64,000 nt of DNA from Jaminaea rosea (taxonomy: Eukaryota > Basidiomycota > Exobasidiomycetes > Microstromatales). Made by a program: the position numbers and the translations under genes. Location of the stretch: the NCBI RefSeq assembly GCF_003144245.1, contig NW_020289992.1:62001-126000 (forward strand), written 5' to 3'. Shown here piece by piece: positions 1 through 10,990 of the stretch. How positions within the stretch are numbered: position 1 is the first letter of the stretch; every line of letters starts with the position of its first letter. A model generated the notes under the pieces. That model ran no database searches. It worked only from the letters and a program-made list of their open reading frames with translations, and was not told where the DNA came from.

Positions 1-1
1 G

Positions 2-3000
2 GCTGGCAATGACGGGCTCGTGGGGCTGAACAGGAAAAAGGCGCGCACCAGCTCGCAATCGCGCGAGGACAACGATCAACTCGTCCTCGGTCTGCTACTC
101 CCTACCATCGCAAACGTCATCACATCCAAGGCAATGGGCACTGAGGCTCAGTTGGCCGGCTGCCTCGTCCTGTGCTCCGTCGGCGCAAGCTTCGACCTCA
201 GCGTCGAGGCAATTCAGAGTACCATTGCGACCATCGTACCCGCCGTCGCAGAACCAAAGGCGGACACTCGCCTGATTCAAGCCGTTGTCACGACTCTCGC
301 TACCCTCTGCGCCAGCTCAGACGACCTGCAGCCTCTCCCTCTCGCTACAGTTCAGCAGCTTTTCAACGTTCCCAACTTCACGCAGCAGGTCCAAGCAATG
401 AGCAGGCAGTACGACCTGCGTGCATTCGTTGGCACGCTGCTGCCGACCATGGCAAAGTCCCTCGACGACGAGCAGATGAGCGGCGGCCTTGTGGCACTGC
501 TCGCCACTCCGTCCAGCGAGGGTGGCGTGCCTACGTCCGATGCAGTCGAAGCTTTGCGCATCATTGCCACCTCGCAATCCTCAGCTTCTGGCAGCGTCCT
601 CTCAGACATTCGCTCACGACGATCCGATGCCTTTGACGCCTTGGTTCGCAACCTCTCGCAGAGCCAAGACACCCGCCACCTCGTTGCCTCTGTCCTCCAA
701 GGCGCCTTCAGCGGCTCGCATGCTGGCACCGCCAACTCGACTTCGTGGCTCGCTATCAACTCGAGTGAGGCAAGTCAGCGCCTGGCATCCCTCGATGCTC
801 TCCTCGACTCCATTGCGGCCGAGGAGATTGACGCAAAGGACTCTTTCGTGCGCGACGCCCTCTCTTCTCGCCTCCTTGACGAGGACGAGGGCGTCCTCGC
901 CGTCCTCTATTCAACCAAGGGCACGGCGGCACTCAAGCAGTCCCTCGACGAGGCCACGATGCTGTCCAAGCTTGAAGCCGTCTTGAGCGCCACGAGCAAG
1001 CTCCCCCGCAAAGCTCTGCAAGCACACCTCGGTTTCGTCTTGACCAACGTCCTGACCCCGAAGACGGCGACTCGTATCTTGCGCAATATCCTCTGGCCCC
1101 GCTTGCTCCTCACCAAGACCAACCGCAAGGCCACCGAGGCAACGCACGAGGCATTGCAAAAGACGTCGCGCCACTCGCTCCAGCCTCTCCAGGCCCTTCT
1201 CGCTGGCATCGTCGTACAGCGCGACGAGGAGCGCACCACCACCCAGATCAACCGTGCTGCTGCCCAAGGGCTCGCCTCTGCCATGGCTGGCGTGGAAAGC
1301 GAGAGCCACTTCAATGCCCACGTCTCCTTCCTCATCGGCCAGGCCACAAGCAGAGACGGTACCGAAGCAAGCATTGCACTCGCCCTGGCTACCATCATCG
1401 AGTTGCTGCCTCTCGTCGATGCGCAGCGCTTCCAGCCTCTGGCACAGCGCTTGCTCGACGCTCTCCCTCTCGCATCTCTCGATGGTGGTGAACAAGGCGT
1501 ACTTGCGTCCGATACTGGCATCAGCGACGAGCTCTGGCAGCGCGTCTATGAGCAAGCGCCTCGCTCTTCTCGCCTCCTGGCGTCGCAAACGATCCTCGCT
1601 GTAGCGCAATGCCTGCACTTCCCTACGTCATCTCTCGTCGGTCTCGATGGCGTCGATGCCACTTCGCCCATGGTCGCCCTGGCAGAGCGACTCTACGGCA
1701 GCGCCTGCTCATCGCCCGCCGGTCGCGAGCTCTTTGTCGTCCTCTTCAAGAAGCTTGGACCAAGCACGCCCACCTTCTTGGCTCGCGTCTGGACGTGCGC
1801 ATCAATGGCGACCTCGATTCGAGCTACAGCCCTCCGCCACTGTCACGCCTTCCTGGCCGCTCACCGCGCGCGTGGCGGCATGGACTTCCAACTCCTCGTG
1901 CCCGCCCTGATCACACCCCTCAGCAGCGTCGAGCCCGCACTGCGATCCGAAGCTCTCAACTGCCTCGACTTCATCGCAGAATCAGCTGCTGGCGAGAGCG
2001 ACTCGACGACAATCTGGGGCTACGATGCCGTCTACGGCGAGGCGTCGGAAAAGCTGCGATATCTCGACACGTCGGCGCTTCATCGCCTCGTCTCTGATCT
2101 CCTCGAGGAGCGCGAAGCCATCGTCAATGACGCAAGCTACCTCGGCGTGCTGCTCCCCACCCTCTTGACTCCGCAAAAGGGACAGGAGAAGCGCAAGGTG
2201 AACCAGCAGCGCAGTGCTACGTCGTACCTCCTCTCGCACGCTGTTGCCTGGCCGTCGTTTAGCGCCAAGCTTCTGCTTCTCCGCGCTCTGTCTGGCTTGC
2301 GAGACTCGGCCAAGCTCACGCCGTTGCTGCCGCTCCTGGACGACGTCGTTGCAGCTGGCCAAAAGCAGCCTTCGCTCGACACCTTCTTTGCCGGTCAACT
2401 CGAGGTCGATGAGCGAGACGAGTTTGCACGCCTGTTGTTCGAAGCAGTTGATAAGCGGGCCAAGACCACCATCGAGGACGCAGAGAGCGGAGCGTGGACG
2501 ATGCTGGCCAAGGCACTCAGCAGCCCAGCCAACCTCGTCTCGAAACACGCGGCCCTCGCACTCAAGACGGTCTTCCCCGTCATTGCGCCCGCTCGTCGTC
2601 GCGAGGCAGTCGAAAGACTGACTGCCGCCCTCGTCGACCCAAAGGTGCAGGCACCCAAGGAATTGCGCGCCACACTCGGCCAGCTCGACATCGACGTCGA
2701 CATCCTCGTCTCGATCCTCGCCTCTCTGCGTCTGGCCATCACGGAGCGCTCACTTGGCAGCCCCGCAGCAAAGAAGAGTCGCTCAGACGCGCCTCGAGAC
2801 GACGAAGCTAGCTCAACCGCCAACCTCAGCGAACTCCTCGAGGCCCTATTGCAGCGGCGTCTGGCCATTTCGCCGGCCCTCATCGTGGAGCTCTTTGAAG
2901 TCTTGCGCACCGCTACCGAGCTGCACACGACGGGTCATGCCAGCGGCGACTACCTGCTCCACCTCACGCTTTCGAACCTCTACAACGTGCTGCAGGGAGC

Positions 3001-5521
3001 GACGCCTACGTCCGACGTCGTCGCTTCTCTGCGTGTGGACACGGTCGTCAACGTCATCAAGGCGTCCAGCAACCCGTCGACGTTCCAGCAGGCGCTCCTC
3101 TTGCTCTCCGCCATCGCAGCATTGGCGCCAGAGACGGTCTTGCACAGTGCCATGCCCATCTTTACCTTCGTCGGCTCCTCGGTCCTGCAACGCGACGATG
3201 CCTTTAGCTTCGCAGTCGTCGAGCGAGTGCTCCGCTCCATTGTCCCTCCTCTCGTCAAGTCGCTCCGAGCGCAGAGCGGCAAGGATGGCGGCTTCGCCTT
3301 GCTCAAGCTGGCTCGCCCCTTCCTCTGCATCTTCACCGATTCGGCGACGCACATCCCGCGTCATCGTCGAGCCAACTTCTTCCAGCTACTCGTCGAGACG
3401 CTCGGCCCCGTCGACTTCACGTCCGCGATTGCCATGCTGCTCGTCGACCGCTCGGCGCACAAGATCGTCCGTCAGCAGGGCCCATCCTCGCAGAGCCTGC
3501 AATTGCCCCTCTCCATCTTGGTCTCGCAGTCGGCCAGCACGCAGCTCAAGAGCTTCGTAAGCATCTACACCGAGATCGAGAGGCTACTCGCCACGCGCGA
3601 CGCAGATCCCACCCAGGCAGAGCAGCAGGTCTTCCTTGACCGCCTCAGCCGAGTCAGCAGCGAGCACTCGGACAAGCAGATCGACGCCGCGGTGCAAGCT
3701 CAAGCTCTTCTTGCTCTCCTCCAAGCGGCCATCGACTCGCCACAATTCGGCCTCAAGGCCAGCCGTGCAGCTTCAGACGAGGCGAGCCGAGCGCTTTATC
3801 AGCAGATCGTCGAGGCCTCGCTGCGTGTGGGCGCCTTCGAGGACGAGGATGTGGGCAGGGCTGCCAACGCTGTCCTGTCGTCGATCATGGCTCTTGTGCC
3901 TGTCGAGACGTTTGCCTCGATTGTCACGAGGTTGACGGGAGATGCGACGAATGCAGACTTGCGAGACAGTGGCTACGACCTCATTGCTGCGCGTCTGCCC
4001 TCGCTCTCCGCCGGTGAGCGCGAGTACTTTGCCAGCTCGACGGCGAAGATTGTAGAGTCGGCTCGCAAGGTGTTGGCGGGAGGCGTCGAGTCGCTGGCTG
4101 TCCTGTCGTCGCTGCAGGCCATTGCGGCGACTTGCCTGCCCGCAGAGCACACGGCTCTCTCGTCGCTCGTACCTCAGCTGCTGGCGCTGATTGAGTCTGC
4201 GGACGCCAGCGTGGCCGCTCAGAAGGCAGCCTTCTCCATCATCCGCAGCTTGTCGGCCGTCCTGGGTCCCCGCCTCCTCTCGCACCTCAAGCGCATCGTC
4301 GATGCCGGCATCATCACGTCCAAGAAGCCTGCTTCTTCGTCGCTGCGCACCTTGGCACTCGAGACGCTCACCAAGCTCTTCACTTCGGTCTCGTCGTTTA
4401 TGGAAACGCATATTCAGCCTATCATCGCCGTGTCTACCGAACCGGAGCTGCAGGCCATCCTCAATGACGACACCTCGCGAGGAGCAGGCCGAGCTGCCAA
4501 CGCCCTCTTGTCCACCCTCATCAAGGTCTCGCCCAGCGACAAGGTCTTCAGCGCAACGTTCGCTGTGTGGGATGGCGCTGAGCTGACGCACACTTTCATC
4601 GGCACTCTCGACTTCCTGCAGCGAGCTCTGCGCCTTGCAGACCGCTCAGCCGTCGCTTCCAACTACAAGGCCATCTTCCGCTTCATCTTGCGTGTGCTCG
4701 ATCAGCGCCGTACCACTGCGTCGTCGGACCCGGCGCGCACCATCGCCGTCGAGAACGCTGCGGTTCGCGTCTTTACGCGCCTTGTCCTTAAGCTGAACGA
4801 GACGACGTTCCGCCCGCTGTTCCTGCGCATCTATGACTGGGCTGCCCTCGACCTGGCAGAGGACGACATGCCCCTATCCGACTCCGGCCTCGTGGCCCGT
4901 CGCATCGCTTTGTTCAAGGTCAGCAATGCCTTGCACGAGCAGCTGCGCGGTCTTATTTCGCACTACTATGCCACGATGCTCGACCTGGTCATCGAGCTGT
5001 TGGAGGGCTATCGTACCAGCAAGCTCGACGATGCCGAGCTGTGGTCTGCCGTACTCACGAGTATCGACAAGTCGGCGCGCTACGATGAGGGCACCTTCTG
5101 GAACCCAAAGCGACTCGAGAAGCTCTCGCCTGCGTTTGTGGGTCAACTCTCGATGCGCAACGCCAGCCTGGTCGAGAAGGTTGGCGGAGCAGAGGCGATT
5201 CGCGATGCCGTCTCGCCCGCCGTGGTCAGCTTGGCGCGCTGCGTACCGGACGAAGGGTCGCTCAAGGTGCTCAACTCTTCGCTCCTCACTCCGTTGCGCA
5301 TCGACGACGTGGCGGTGAGATCGTCTACGCTCAATGTGCTCACTGCGCTGTGGTCCGAGTCGAGCCTGTCTTCCGTCCTGCTCGGCCTAGTGCCAGAGAC
5401 GGTCCCTCACATCGCCGAGTTGATGGAGAGCGACGAGCTGGAGGTGGTGGCTGCGACGCGCGAGTTCATTGCTGCGGTGGAGGGCGTGCTGGGTGAGCCC
5501 TTGGATGCGTATCTGCAGTAG
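2..5521 (+). CDS. UTP10: U3 snoRNP protein Utp10/HEATR1, 5'-truncated by window edge
   Basis: Single uninterrupted frame of about 1,839 codons, open to the first base of the window, so the true start lies upstream; the in-frame GTG at 20 is not a start. Utp10 (HEATR1 in animals) is a giant HEAT-repeat protein of the t-UTP part of the small-subunit processome, acting in the nucleolus on 18S pre-rRNA and rDNA transcription. The whole sequence is amphipathic Leu/Ala-rich helical repeats. Near the C-terminus the stretch KLNETTFRPLFLRIYDWA (4792-4845) matches the conserved BP28CT region of this family. Human and yeast proteins are about 2,140 and 1,770 residues, so roughly 150-300 residues are probably missing. 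The stop is TAG at 5519-5521. No introns are needed across 5.5 kb, in contrast with its neighbours. Identity is from family pattern recognition, not a search. Confidence 0.93.
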   Translation, partial: AGNDGLVGLNRKKARTSSQSREDNDQLVLGLLLPTIANVITSKAMGTEAQLAGCLVLCSVGASFDLSVEAIQSTIATIVPAVAEPKADTRLIQAVVTTLATLCASSDDLQPLPLATVQQLFNVPNFTQQVQAMSRQYDLRAFVGTLLPTMAKSLDDEQMSGGLVALLATPSSEGGVPTSDAVEALRIIATSQSSASGSVLSDIRSRRSDAFDALVRNLSQSQDTRHLVASVLQGAFSGSHAGTANSTSWLAINSSEASQRLASLDALLDSIAAEEIDAKDSFVRDALSSRLLDEDEGVLAVLYSTKGTAALKQSLDEATMLSKLEAVLSATSKLPRKALQAHLGFVLTNVLTPKTATRILRNILWPRLLLTKTNRKATEATHEALQKTSRHSLQPLQALLAGIVVQRDEERTTTQINRAAAQGLASAMAGVESESHFNAHVSFLIGQATSRDGTEASIALALATIIELLPLVDAQRFQPLAQRLLDALPLASLDGGEQGVLASDTGISDELWQRVYEQAPRSSRLLASQTILAVAQCLHFPTSSLVGLDGVDATSPMVALAERLYGSACSSPAGRELFVVLFKKLGPSTPTFLARVWTCASMATSIRATALRHCHAFLAAHRARGGMDFQLLVPALITPLSSVEPALRSEALNCLDFIAESAAGESDSTTIWGYDAVYGEASEKLRYLDTSALHRLVSDLLEEREAIVNDASYLGVLLPTLLTPQKGQEKRKVNQQRSATSYLLSHAVAWPSFSAKLLLLRALSGLRDSAKLTPLLPLLDDVVAAGQKQPSLDTFFAGQLEVDERDEFARLLFEAVDKRAKTTIEDAESGAWTMLAKALSSPANLVSKHAALALKTVFPVIAPARRREAVERLTAALVDPKVQAPKELRATLGQLDIDVDILVSILASLRLAITERSLGSPAAKKSRSDAPRDDEASSTANLSELLEALLQRRLAISPALIVELFEVLRTATELHTTGHASGDYLLHLTLSNLYNVLQGATPTSDVVASLRVDTVVNVIKASSNPSTFQQALLLLSAIAALAPETVLHSAMPIFTFVGSSVLQRDDAFSFAVVERVLRSIVPPLVKSLRAQSGKDGGFALLKLARPFLCIFTDSATHIPRHRRANFFQLLVETLGPVDFTSAIAMLLVDRSAHKIVRQQGPSSQSLQLPLSILVSQSASTQLKSFVSIYTEIERLLATRDADPTQAEQQVFLDRLSRVSSEHSDKQIDAAVQAQALLALLQAAIDSPQFGLKASRAASDEASRALYQQIVEASLRVGAFEDEDVGRAANAVLSSIMALVPVETFASIVTRLTGDATNADLRDSGYDLIAARLPSLSAGEREYFASSTAKIVESARKVLAGGVESLAVLSSLQAIAATCLPAEHTALSSLVPQLLALIESADASVAAQKAAFSIIRSLSAVLGPRLLSHLKRIVDAGIITSKKPASSSLRTLALETLTKLFTSVSSFMETHIQPIIAVSTEPELQAILNDDTSRGAGRAANALLSTLIKVSPSDKVFSATFAVWDGAELTHTFIGTLDFLQRALRLADRSAVASNYKAIFRFILRVLDQRRTTASSDPARTIAVENAAVRVFTRLVLKLNETTFRPLFLRIYDWAALDLAEDDMPLSDSGLVARRIALFKVSNALHEQLRGLISHYYATMLDLVIELLEGYRTSKLDDAELWSAVLTSIDKSARYDEGTFWNPKRLEKLSPAFVGQLSMRNASLVEKVGGAEAIRDAVSPAVVSLARCVPDEGSLKVLNSSLLTPLRIDDVAVRSSTLNVLTALWSESSLSSVLLGLVPETVPHIAELMESDELEVVAATREFIAAVEGVLGEPLDAYLQ

Positions 5522-6052
5522 CTCGGCGTGTCTGCGACGGATCTTTCGCTCCTGACTGCTCAGAATGAATGTAATGCTTGGCTGAACTGACTTCGTGCGT
5601 GCTGCGTGCGTGCGTGTGCGAATGGCCGCCTCGTGGCTGGTGTTGGTTCGACGACGACGCGCTTTCTCATCTCCAGTTCCGTCGATCCGCTCGTCCGCTC
5701 CGACTCGAGGCGAGAAAGCGGAGGGGCTCGCTGCTCATTCACGACTTGGCTTCGCTACCATTGCAGCGCCTCCCTTTTCCCTTACTCGTCGTCTCGAAGC
5801 GTGGCAAGTTGCTTCACGGACACCTTTTCCAACGACGTCTGGCCGCGTTGCCGGCGGCTGGAAATGCCCCTCATCATCACGAATTAGTGGCCACCATCGA
5901 CGAGACTGCGCCAAGATCCTAACGACGAAGCGGCGGCGACAACGGCGACGGCGACGATCACGACGACGACGACGACGACGACGACATAGAGGTCAGTGAA
6001 GCGACGATCGGCCAGCGACGAGCGACGAGCGACGACGGCCTCGACGACGACG
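5522..6052. other. Intergenic: UTP10 3' end and SUMO-protease 5' leader with CGA repeat
   Basis: No gene seen. The stretch 5930-5990 is a (CGA/CGG)n-like triplet run just upstream of the next gene and probably belongs to its 5' leader. Short open frames here (5578-5999) are low-complexity and mutually overlapping. Confidence 0.5.
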
Positions 6053-6541
6053 ATGTCTCACAAGCCAGCATCACACATGTCAGCACGTCGAGGCGCAGAC
6101 AAGCCTGACGAGCGGTGGATTGACGCCTTGGCTCCCCCTTGTTCGCCCTGCAGACGACGCAACGAAGGCCAGCCATCAAGCTTCATACGCTCTCATCGCA
6201 GCGAGAATTCTTTTGCAGGCTTCTCGGTGAGTTCAGGGCGTGGCGTAGCGTCGTCTTTCCCCCTGTATGCTATCCTTACATGCTCTGACACGCTGCACCC
6301 ACGCTGCGCCCACGCAGATCGAGGCCAGCATTGGCATCGCCTCGGAATCGAGAATGCCCTCCCACATGTTCGGACGCTCCAACGGCGGTGGAGGCAGTCG
6401 CAAGCCCTCTACGTCCGTCAAGTCGCCCTACACAAATTCGTCGCCGCCCACCATTGCGACCGACAACTTCTATGGCAACAGCAGCGGCACCACGCCCCTC
6501 ACCAAGCCGCCAACACTAGCATTGACCCACCAACCGCCGAG

Positions 6542-6578
<37 letters not shown>

Positions 6579-9500
6579 CGACGGCCTTCTAAGCCACTGT
6601 CGGGGAGAATCTCAGGCGGGCGCTCGCAGCTAGATCCTCGTGAAGCGCAGCAACCTCGCCAACCGCAGCCTCTCGACTTTCGACCCCAGCATCGTGATGC
6701 CCGAGGACAGCACCGCCCGCAAGAGTCGCGCGGCCATGACCCTGGCTCGGCAATTACCTTTGACGACGACGATGAGAGCGAAGATGATCGCCGGGCTACC
6801 ACGTCGCACGCTCATTCTGCCCCATCGTCATCTCCCTCGCTCAACCTCAAACGCAGTCGAGCTCCCGTCCACAGCCGCTTCTCAGACGACGACCAGGAGG
6901 AGGAAGAGGACCGACCGGCAAAGCGCGGCAACTTCTCTCGCTCTTCGCCCTTTGGCAGCGAGTCGAGCAGAGATCCAATGGACATTCTACCCACACCGAC
7001 CGACACTCGCCCCTCCAAGCGTCGCGCCATGCTAGGCAAGGATCCAGCTTCCACCCAGCGGCGGAAAGAACCGGAGTCGCCGACGAATCCACCTCGCAGC
7101 AAGACAGTGTCCCTCTCCATCGTCGCCGTCGAAGTTGCCGGCAAGGCAACCATTCTACGCCACCAGAGTCCGAGAATCATGCGTTCCTCAGCAGACCCTT
7201 CGCTCCGTCTGACGTGGGTCGATCTCGACGGGGCAACTGTCGCCATCAACGTCGCCGACCTGTTTCGCGTCTTTGCACCTCGTCAGATGGCGACTCGAGG
7301 AGCTCCTTTTCTGGGCATACAGACTGAACCTGGGACGGCCACGACTCGCCAGCTCCAAAAGCGCCTCATCCACTACGATCCTAAGCAGTCGGGCCCACAC
7401 CCGCCCATGGTCTTATGGGGCAACGAAGAGGACAGAGGCGAGTGGTATGCGCTTGGCAAGGCCATCTCCATGCAGGCCTCGAAGAGCTGCTCAGTTGAGT
7501 TCCTCGACGAGAATGCTGCGGAGCGCGCGCTGGGCACGCTAGATCAGGTACTCAGCAAAAAGGAGCAAGCGGCCAAGAATGTCGAGCAGCGCAGAGCCTC
7601 TCAGTCACCCAAGATGGCGACGAGCAAGACGTTTGCTCCGCCGGCGGACACTTCGCGTAGCAAGGCGATGCAGCCTCGTGCTCGTCCTCGTAGTCCGCGC
7701 AGCGAGAGTGTAGACTCCAATTCTCCGCCGACGGCGTTGGACTTACTCAGGAGGACGTCTGCGTCCGCGTCTGCGTCTGCGAATCGAGAGGAAGGCAGCC
7801 CTGCCGCTGGCCCTAGCAACGCAGCCACCTACGGTAGTCGGAACAGCGCACGCAGGGCATCAGCCAGGCTCGGTGGCAACTCACTCAAGCTGTCAGAGAG
7901 GGAGGAATCCCCTTCTGGCATCCTGCCAAGCCGTCCCACTCGGACCACCGACTCGATGAAGCTGCGCTACCCAATCGAGGGGCCAGGGTCGGTCTCGGTA
8001 TTCGAGTCGGACTGCGACCGCCTCCTCGACGGCGAGTTCCTCAACGACACCATCGTGGAGTTTGGCCTCAAGTACCACCTCAATGCCATCAAGAAGCAAC
8101 GCCCTACCCTCTTCGAGAACCTCTACGTCTTCAATTCCTTCTTCTACCGTCAGCTGCACCAGACCAAGAAGAGCGTCGCCGATTGCTACCAGCAGGTGCG
8201 CAAGTGGACGTCCAAGATCGACATCTTTGCCAAGGACTACCTCGTCATCCCGATCAATGAGAATCTGCACTGGTACTTGGCCATTGTGGTGAATCCAGGG
8301 GCTGCATTAGAAGCTCGCGACTCGTCCGCCGAGCCTCGCGAGATGACACCTCCGGCCGGAGCCACGCGGTCGAAGGCGATGTCGGGGAGGGTTTCAATCA
8401 CGAGGGGTAATCGAACGATCAACTCGGACGCATCCGATGGCGAGGCAGGGCCGAGCACGAATGACGCGCGACCGAGCACCAGCAACGGCCCGAGCACCAG
8501 CGTCGGCAAAGCGACGGCCATAGACAGCAGGGCTTCCACTCCGGGCGGCGGAGGAGATGGACCGCGCTCGGAGACTGCTGCTGCAATTGCACGATCATAC
8601 TCAGCGCTCACGATCGGCGGCGACCGCGACCGCGACCGCGCTGGCAGCGATGATGAGATCGAGAGCGAGCCAAGCGCGGCCGCAGCCACTCGTCTACCTT
8701 TTGCACAGGGCGAGAGCGCGGACTCCATCGAGATGACGTCGCAGGAGGGGAAACGCGGCACTGACAGCGATGAGATCCAAGACTCTCTACCGTCGAAGTT
8801 CCCCTTTGCGGGTGGCATGCTCGCGGGGCAGACGACGCTTGGCGAGCCTACCGTCCTCGACCTCGGTGCAGTCAACCATCCTGTCATTGATCTGAGCAAC
8901 ACGCAGGAGGGAGATGAGAGCAGTCACGATGTGGACATGGTCGACGGCTCGTCGAATATCGCCAATCGCGGGCGTGGCTCGCTAGTCGGAGGAGGAGACG
9001 CAAAGAGGCAGCCGATGAGGATTGTGCCCGGCGAGTCGATGCAGAGAGCGATGTCATTCTCGCCGCCCCTCGCGCCAGTGTCAAACCCTGTACCGAGTGG
9101 TCGTCCTCGACCTCGTCCTTCCGTCAATCACCCTGGCGCCGGATCAAGGAACAACAACGCAGCGGGCGGGGCGAGAGCCAACGCAGCCAGTGGTGCGAGA
9201 GCCAGCGCAGCGAGCAGCTCGCGCATGATCATCGACGTCGACTCGCGCGCTCGATCTCCACCAATGTCCTCGACCCCTCGCACCTCGCCCAACGTCACCA
9301 AACCTGCTCCGGCACCGCGCGGCAAGAACGCCAAACGCGCCGAGGAGGTGGCGCAACGCCTTCGCGGCCAGCTCAAGGAGGACCTCGTCGTCTTGACCTT
9401 CGACTCGCTGGGCGGTACGCACCCCTCGGTCACCAAGGCGGTCAATGAGTACCTGCGCTGTGAGGCTCTGGACAAGCGCAAGATCCACATCACACCGCAG

Positions 9501-10138
9501 GCCAAGGCCGTCTGCGTCGCCGTGCCGGAGCAGAGCAACTTTTCCGACTGCGGTCTATACGTGCTACTATGTGAGCATGCGTGGGGGCCGTGGAGCACCG
9601 CACACGAAGCACCGTACGCGGACTGACATATCTGACCGGTCGCACACTCCACTCCCGCGCAGACTTCGAACGCTTCTTCCGCAATCTCCAACAGTTCAAG
9701 GAGCAGATTATCCCAGAGAAGGACAAGAGCAGCGAGCTGTGGGGCGCCGAGAGTGCTTCCAAGGCCCGCAAGGAGTGGCGCAAGCGCATTGAGGAGCTTT
9801 CGGTCGAGTGGAAGAAGAAGAAGGAGGCGGACGATGCGGCTGCGGAGGCGAAGGGTGGGGAGGGGGGTGCGGAGGAAGACGACGATGATGGGTTCGAGGA
9901 GGCGGGTGCGCCGCAAGAGAGCGCAAAAGCCGGGAAGGCTGCGGATGAGAGGGCTGCGGGCGAGGAGGGCAAGGTTGAGAAGTCTACGCAAGAGGGGTCG
10001 AGCAAGGCGGCAGACGATGACGCGGGCGCGGCCCCCGCGAACGCTGAGCAAGCGGACAAGAGTGCGTCTGCGTCTGCGCCTGGCTCGTCGATCGACAGCA
10101 CCCTCGAAGCCGAGCTGGCGAGGATCGAATCTGGCTAG
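6053..10138 (+). CDS. Ulp2/SENP6-7-like SUMO-specific cysteine protease (C48)
   Basis: Three exons: 6053-6226, 6318-9570 and 9663-10138, giving about 1,300 residues. Both introns are GT-AG and keep frame (phase 0, then phase 1). The C48 domain begins near residue 615 (LLDGEFLNDTIVEFGLKYHL). Catalytic residues are visible: His about 709 (NLHWYLAIVV), Asp about 1087 (TFDSLGG), Gln and Cys about 1136 (PEQSNFSDCGLYVLL). Intron 2 falls just after the catalytic Cys strand, and splicing restores YFERFFRN, the usual motif there. About 375 residues of Ser/Asp-rich low complexity separate His and Asp, where simple Ulp1 enzymes have under 20, so this resembles the Ulp2/SENP6-7 branch that trims poly-SUMO chains in the nucleus. 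The first 600 residues are disordered, with a poly-Ser run encoded by CAG repeats at 6543-6585. The start is uncertain: exon 1 could be non-coding, with translation starting at 6354. Confidence 0.88.
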
Positions 10139-10201
10139 CGGCTAGCTCGCGTATCTCCACACATCTGTACTATTACATGGTCATACGATCTTGAGTCCAT
10201 T

Positions 10202-10990
10202 CTACGCTGACGTGGGGCCTGCCTTGGAGTGTCTCGCCTTGAAGTGAGCCTGCCACGCCCCGCGCAGACGCTGCTGCCACTCCTCTCGCGTGATCTGGTA
10301 GCACACCATGACGAGCGAGTGCTTGCCCCATTCTGCGACGACTTTGGCCTGCTCGGCGTCGAGATTGTGCTCGGTCATGGGCTTGAGGCTGAGGGGCGGG
10401 CGCTCGAGGATCCTGGGCGTGCGAGCGAACGAGACGAATCGTGTGGTCAGCGCGCCTCCCGCTGGGCGTGCGCCTCGGCCTGCTTACCCGCGCATCGCCA
10501 GGTTGCGCTCCTCTGTACCGAATTGGAACAAGGGCACGCCCATCGACTCGAAGCCAAAGTCAAGGACCGCGAGGAAGGCCTCCTTCGCGATGCCGCGCCC
10601 GGAGAAGCGCGAGTCCATCGCGACGCCCATCTGAGCCAGTAGAATCGGTCGCTCCGGCCCGGGCAGATGCTCGTGATCCGGCGAGAGCTGGAGGTAGTTG
10701 ATGGCTAGCCGGCCAGGCATGTCGTCGCCCTGCCAGATGTCAAATGTCCGCCGATGGTCCCACGGCGCAATGACCTGGTCCCGCTGCATCTTCTCGATCT
10801 CCTCGTCGCTGTTGAGCGTGCGTGGCGGCAGGTACTTGGCCGTCGACTGGTCTTTGATGACGGCGCGAAAGCTCTCGACCTCGAGACGGCTCAGACCGCC
10901 CGAGCGGATGATGAAGCGGCCAGAGGGAGGTGTGATGGTCACCACGGGCCAGTATGGAGTGTATGCATTGCCATCGGCGTCGATCGGCAT
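10202..10990 (-). CDS. GNAT-family N-acetyltransferase
   Basis: Two exons, 10488-10990 and 10202-10412; the intron 10413-10487 (GTAAGC...CAG) joins MRG to ILERPPLSLKPMTEHNLD in frame and gives about 237 residues. The order of elements is that of a RimJ/RimL-type GNAT fold: strand RFIIRSGGLSRLEVESFRAV, then WDHRRTFDIWQGDD, LLAQMGVAMDSRFSGRGIAKEAFLAVLD (acetyl-CoA-binding region), and MGVPLFQFGTEERNLAMRG. Substrate is not predictable: it could acetylate a small amine or a protein N-terminus. The ATG at 10990 is chosen because the domain begins soon after; an in-frame ATG at 11167 would add 59 Ser/Arg-rich residues and cannot be excluded. Stop is TAG at 10202-10204, about 60 bp from the SUMO-protease stop on the opposite strand (convergent). 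Confidence 0.72.

Noticed and set aside
907-1618. Long antisense frames of 200-235 codons across UTP10
   Set aside because: Shadow frames caused by GC-rich codon bias opposite a certain gene; no family motifs or start context.
5930-6000. Triplet (CGA)n run as a possible CRISPR or satellite array
   Set aside because: A simple trinucleotide repeat without spacers, in a 5' leader of a eukaryotic gene.
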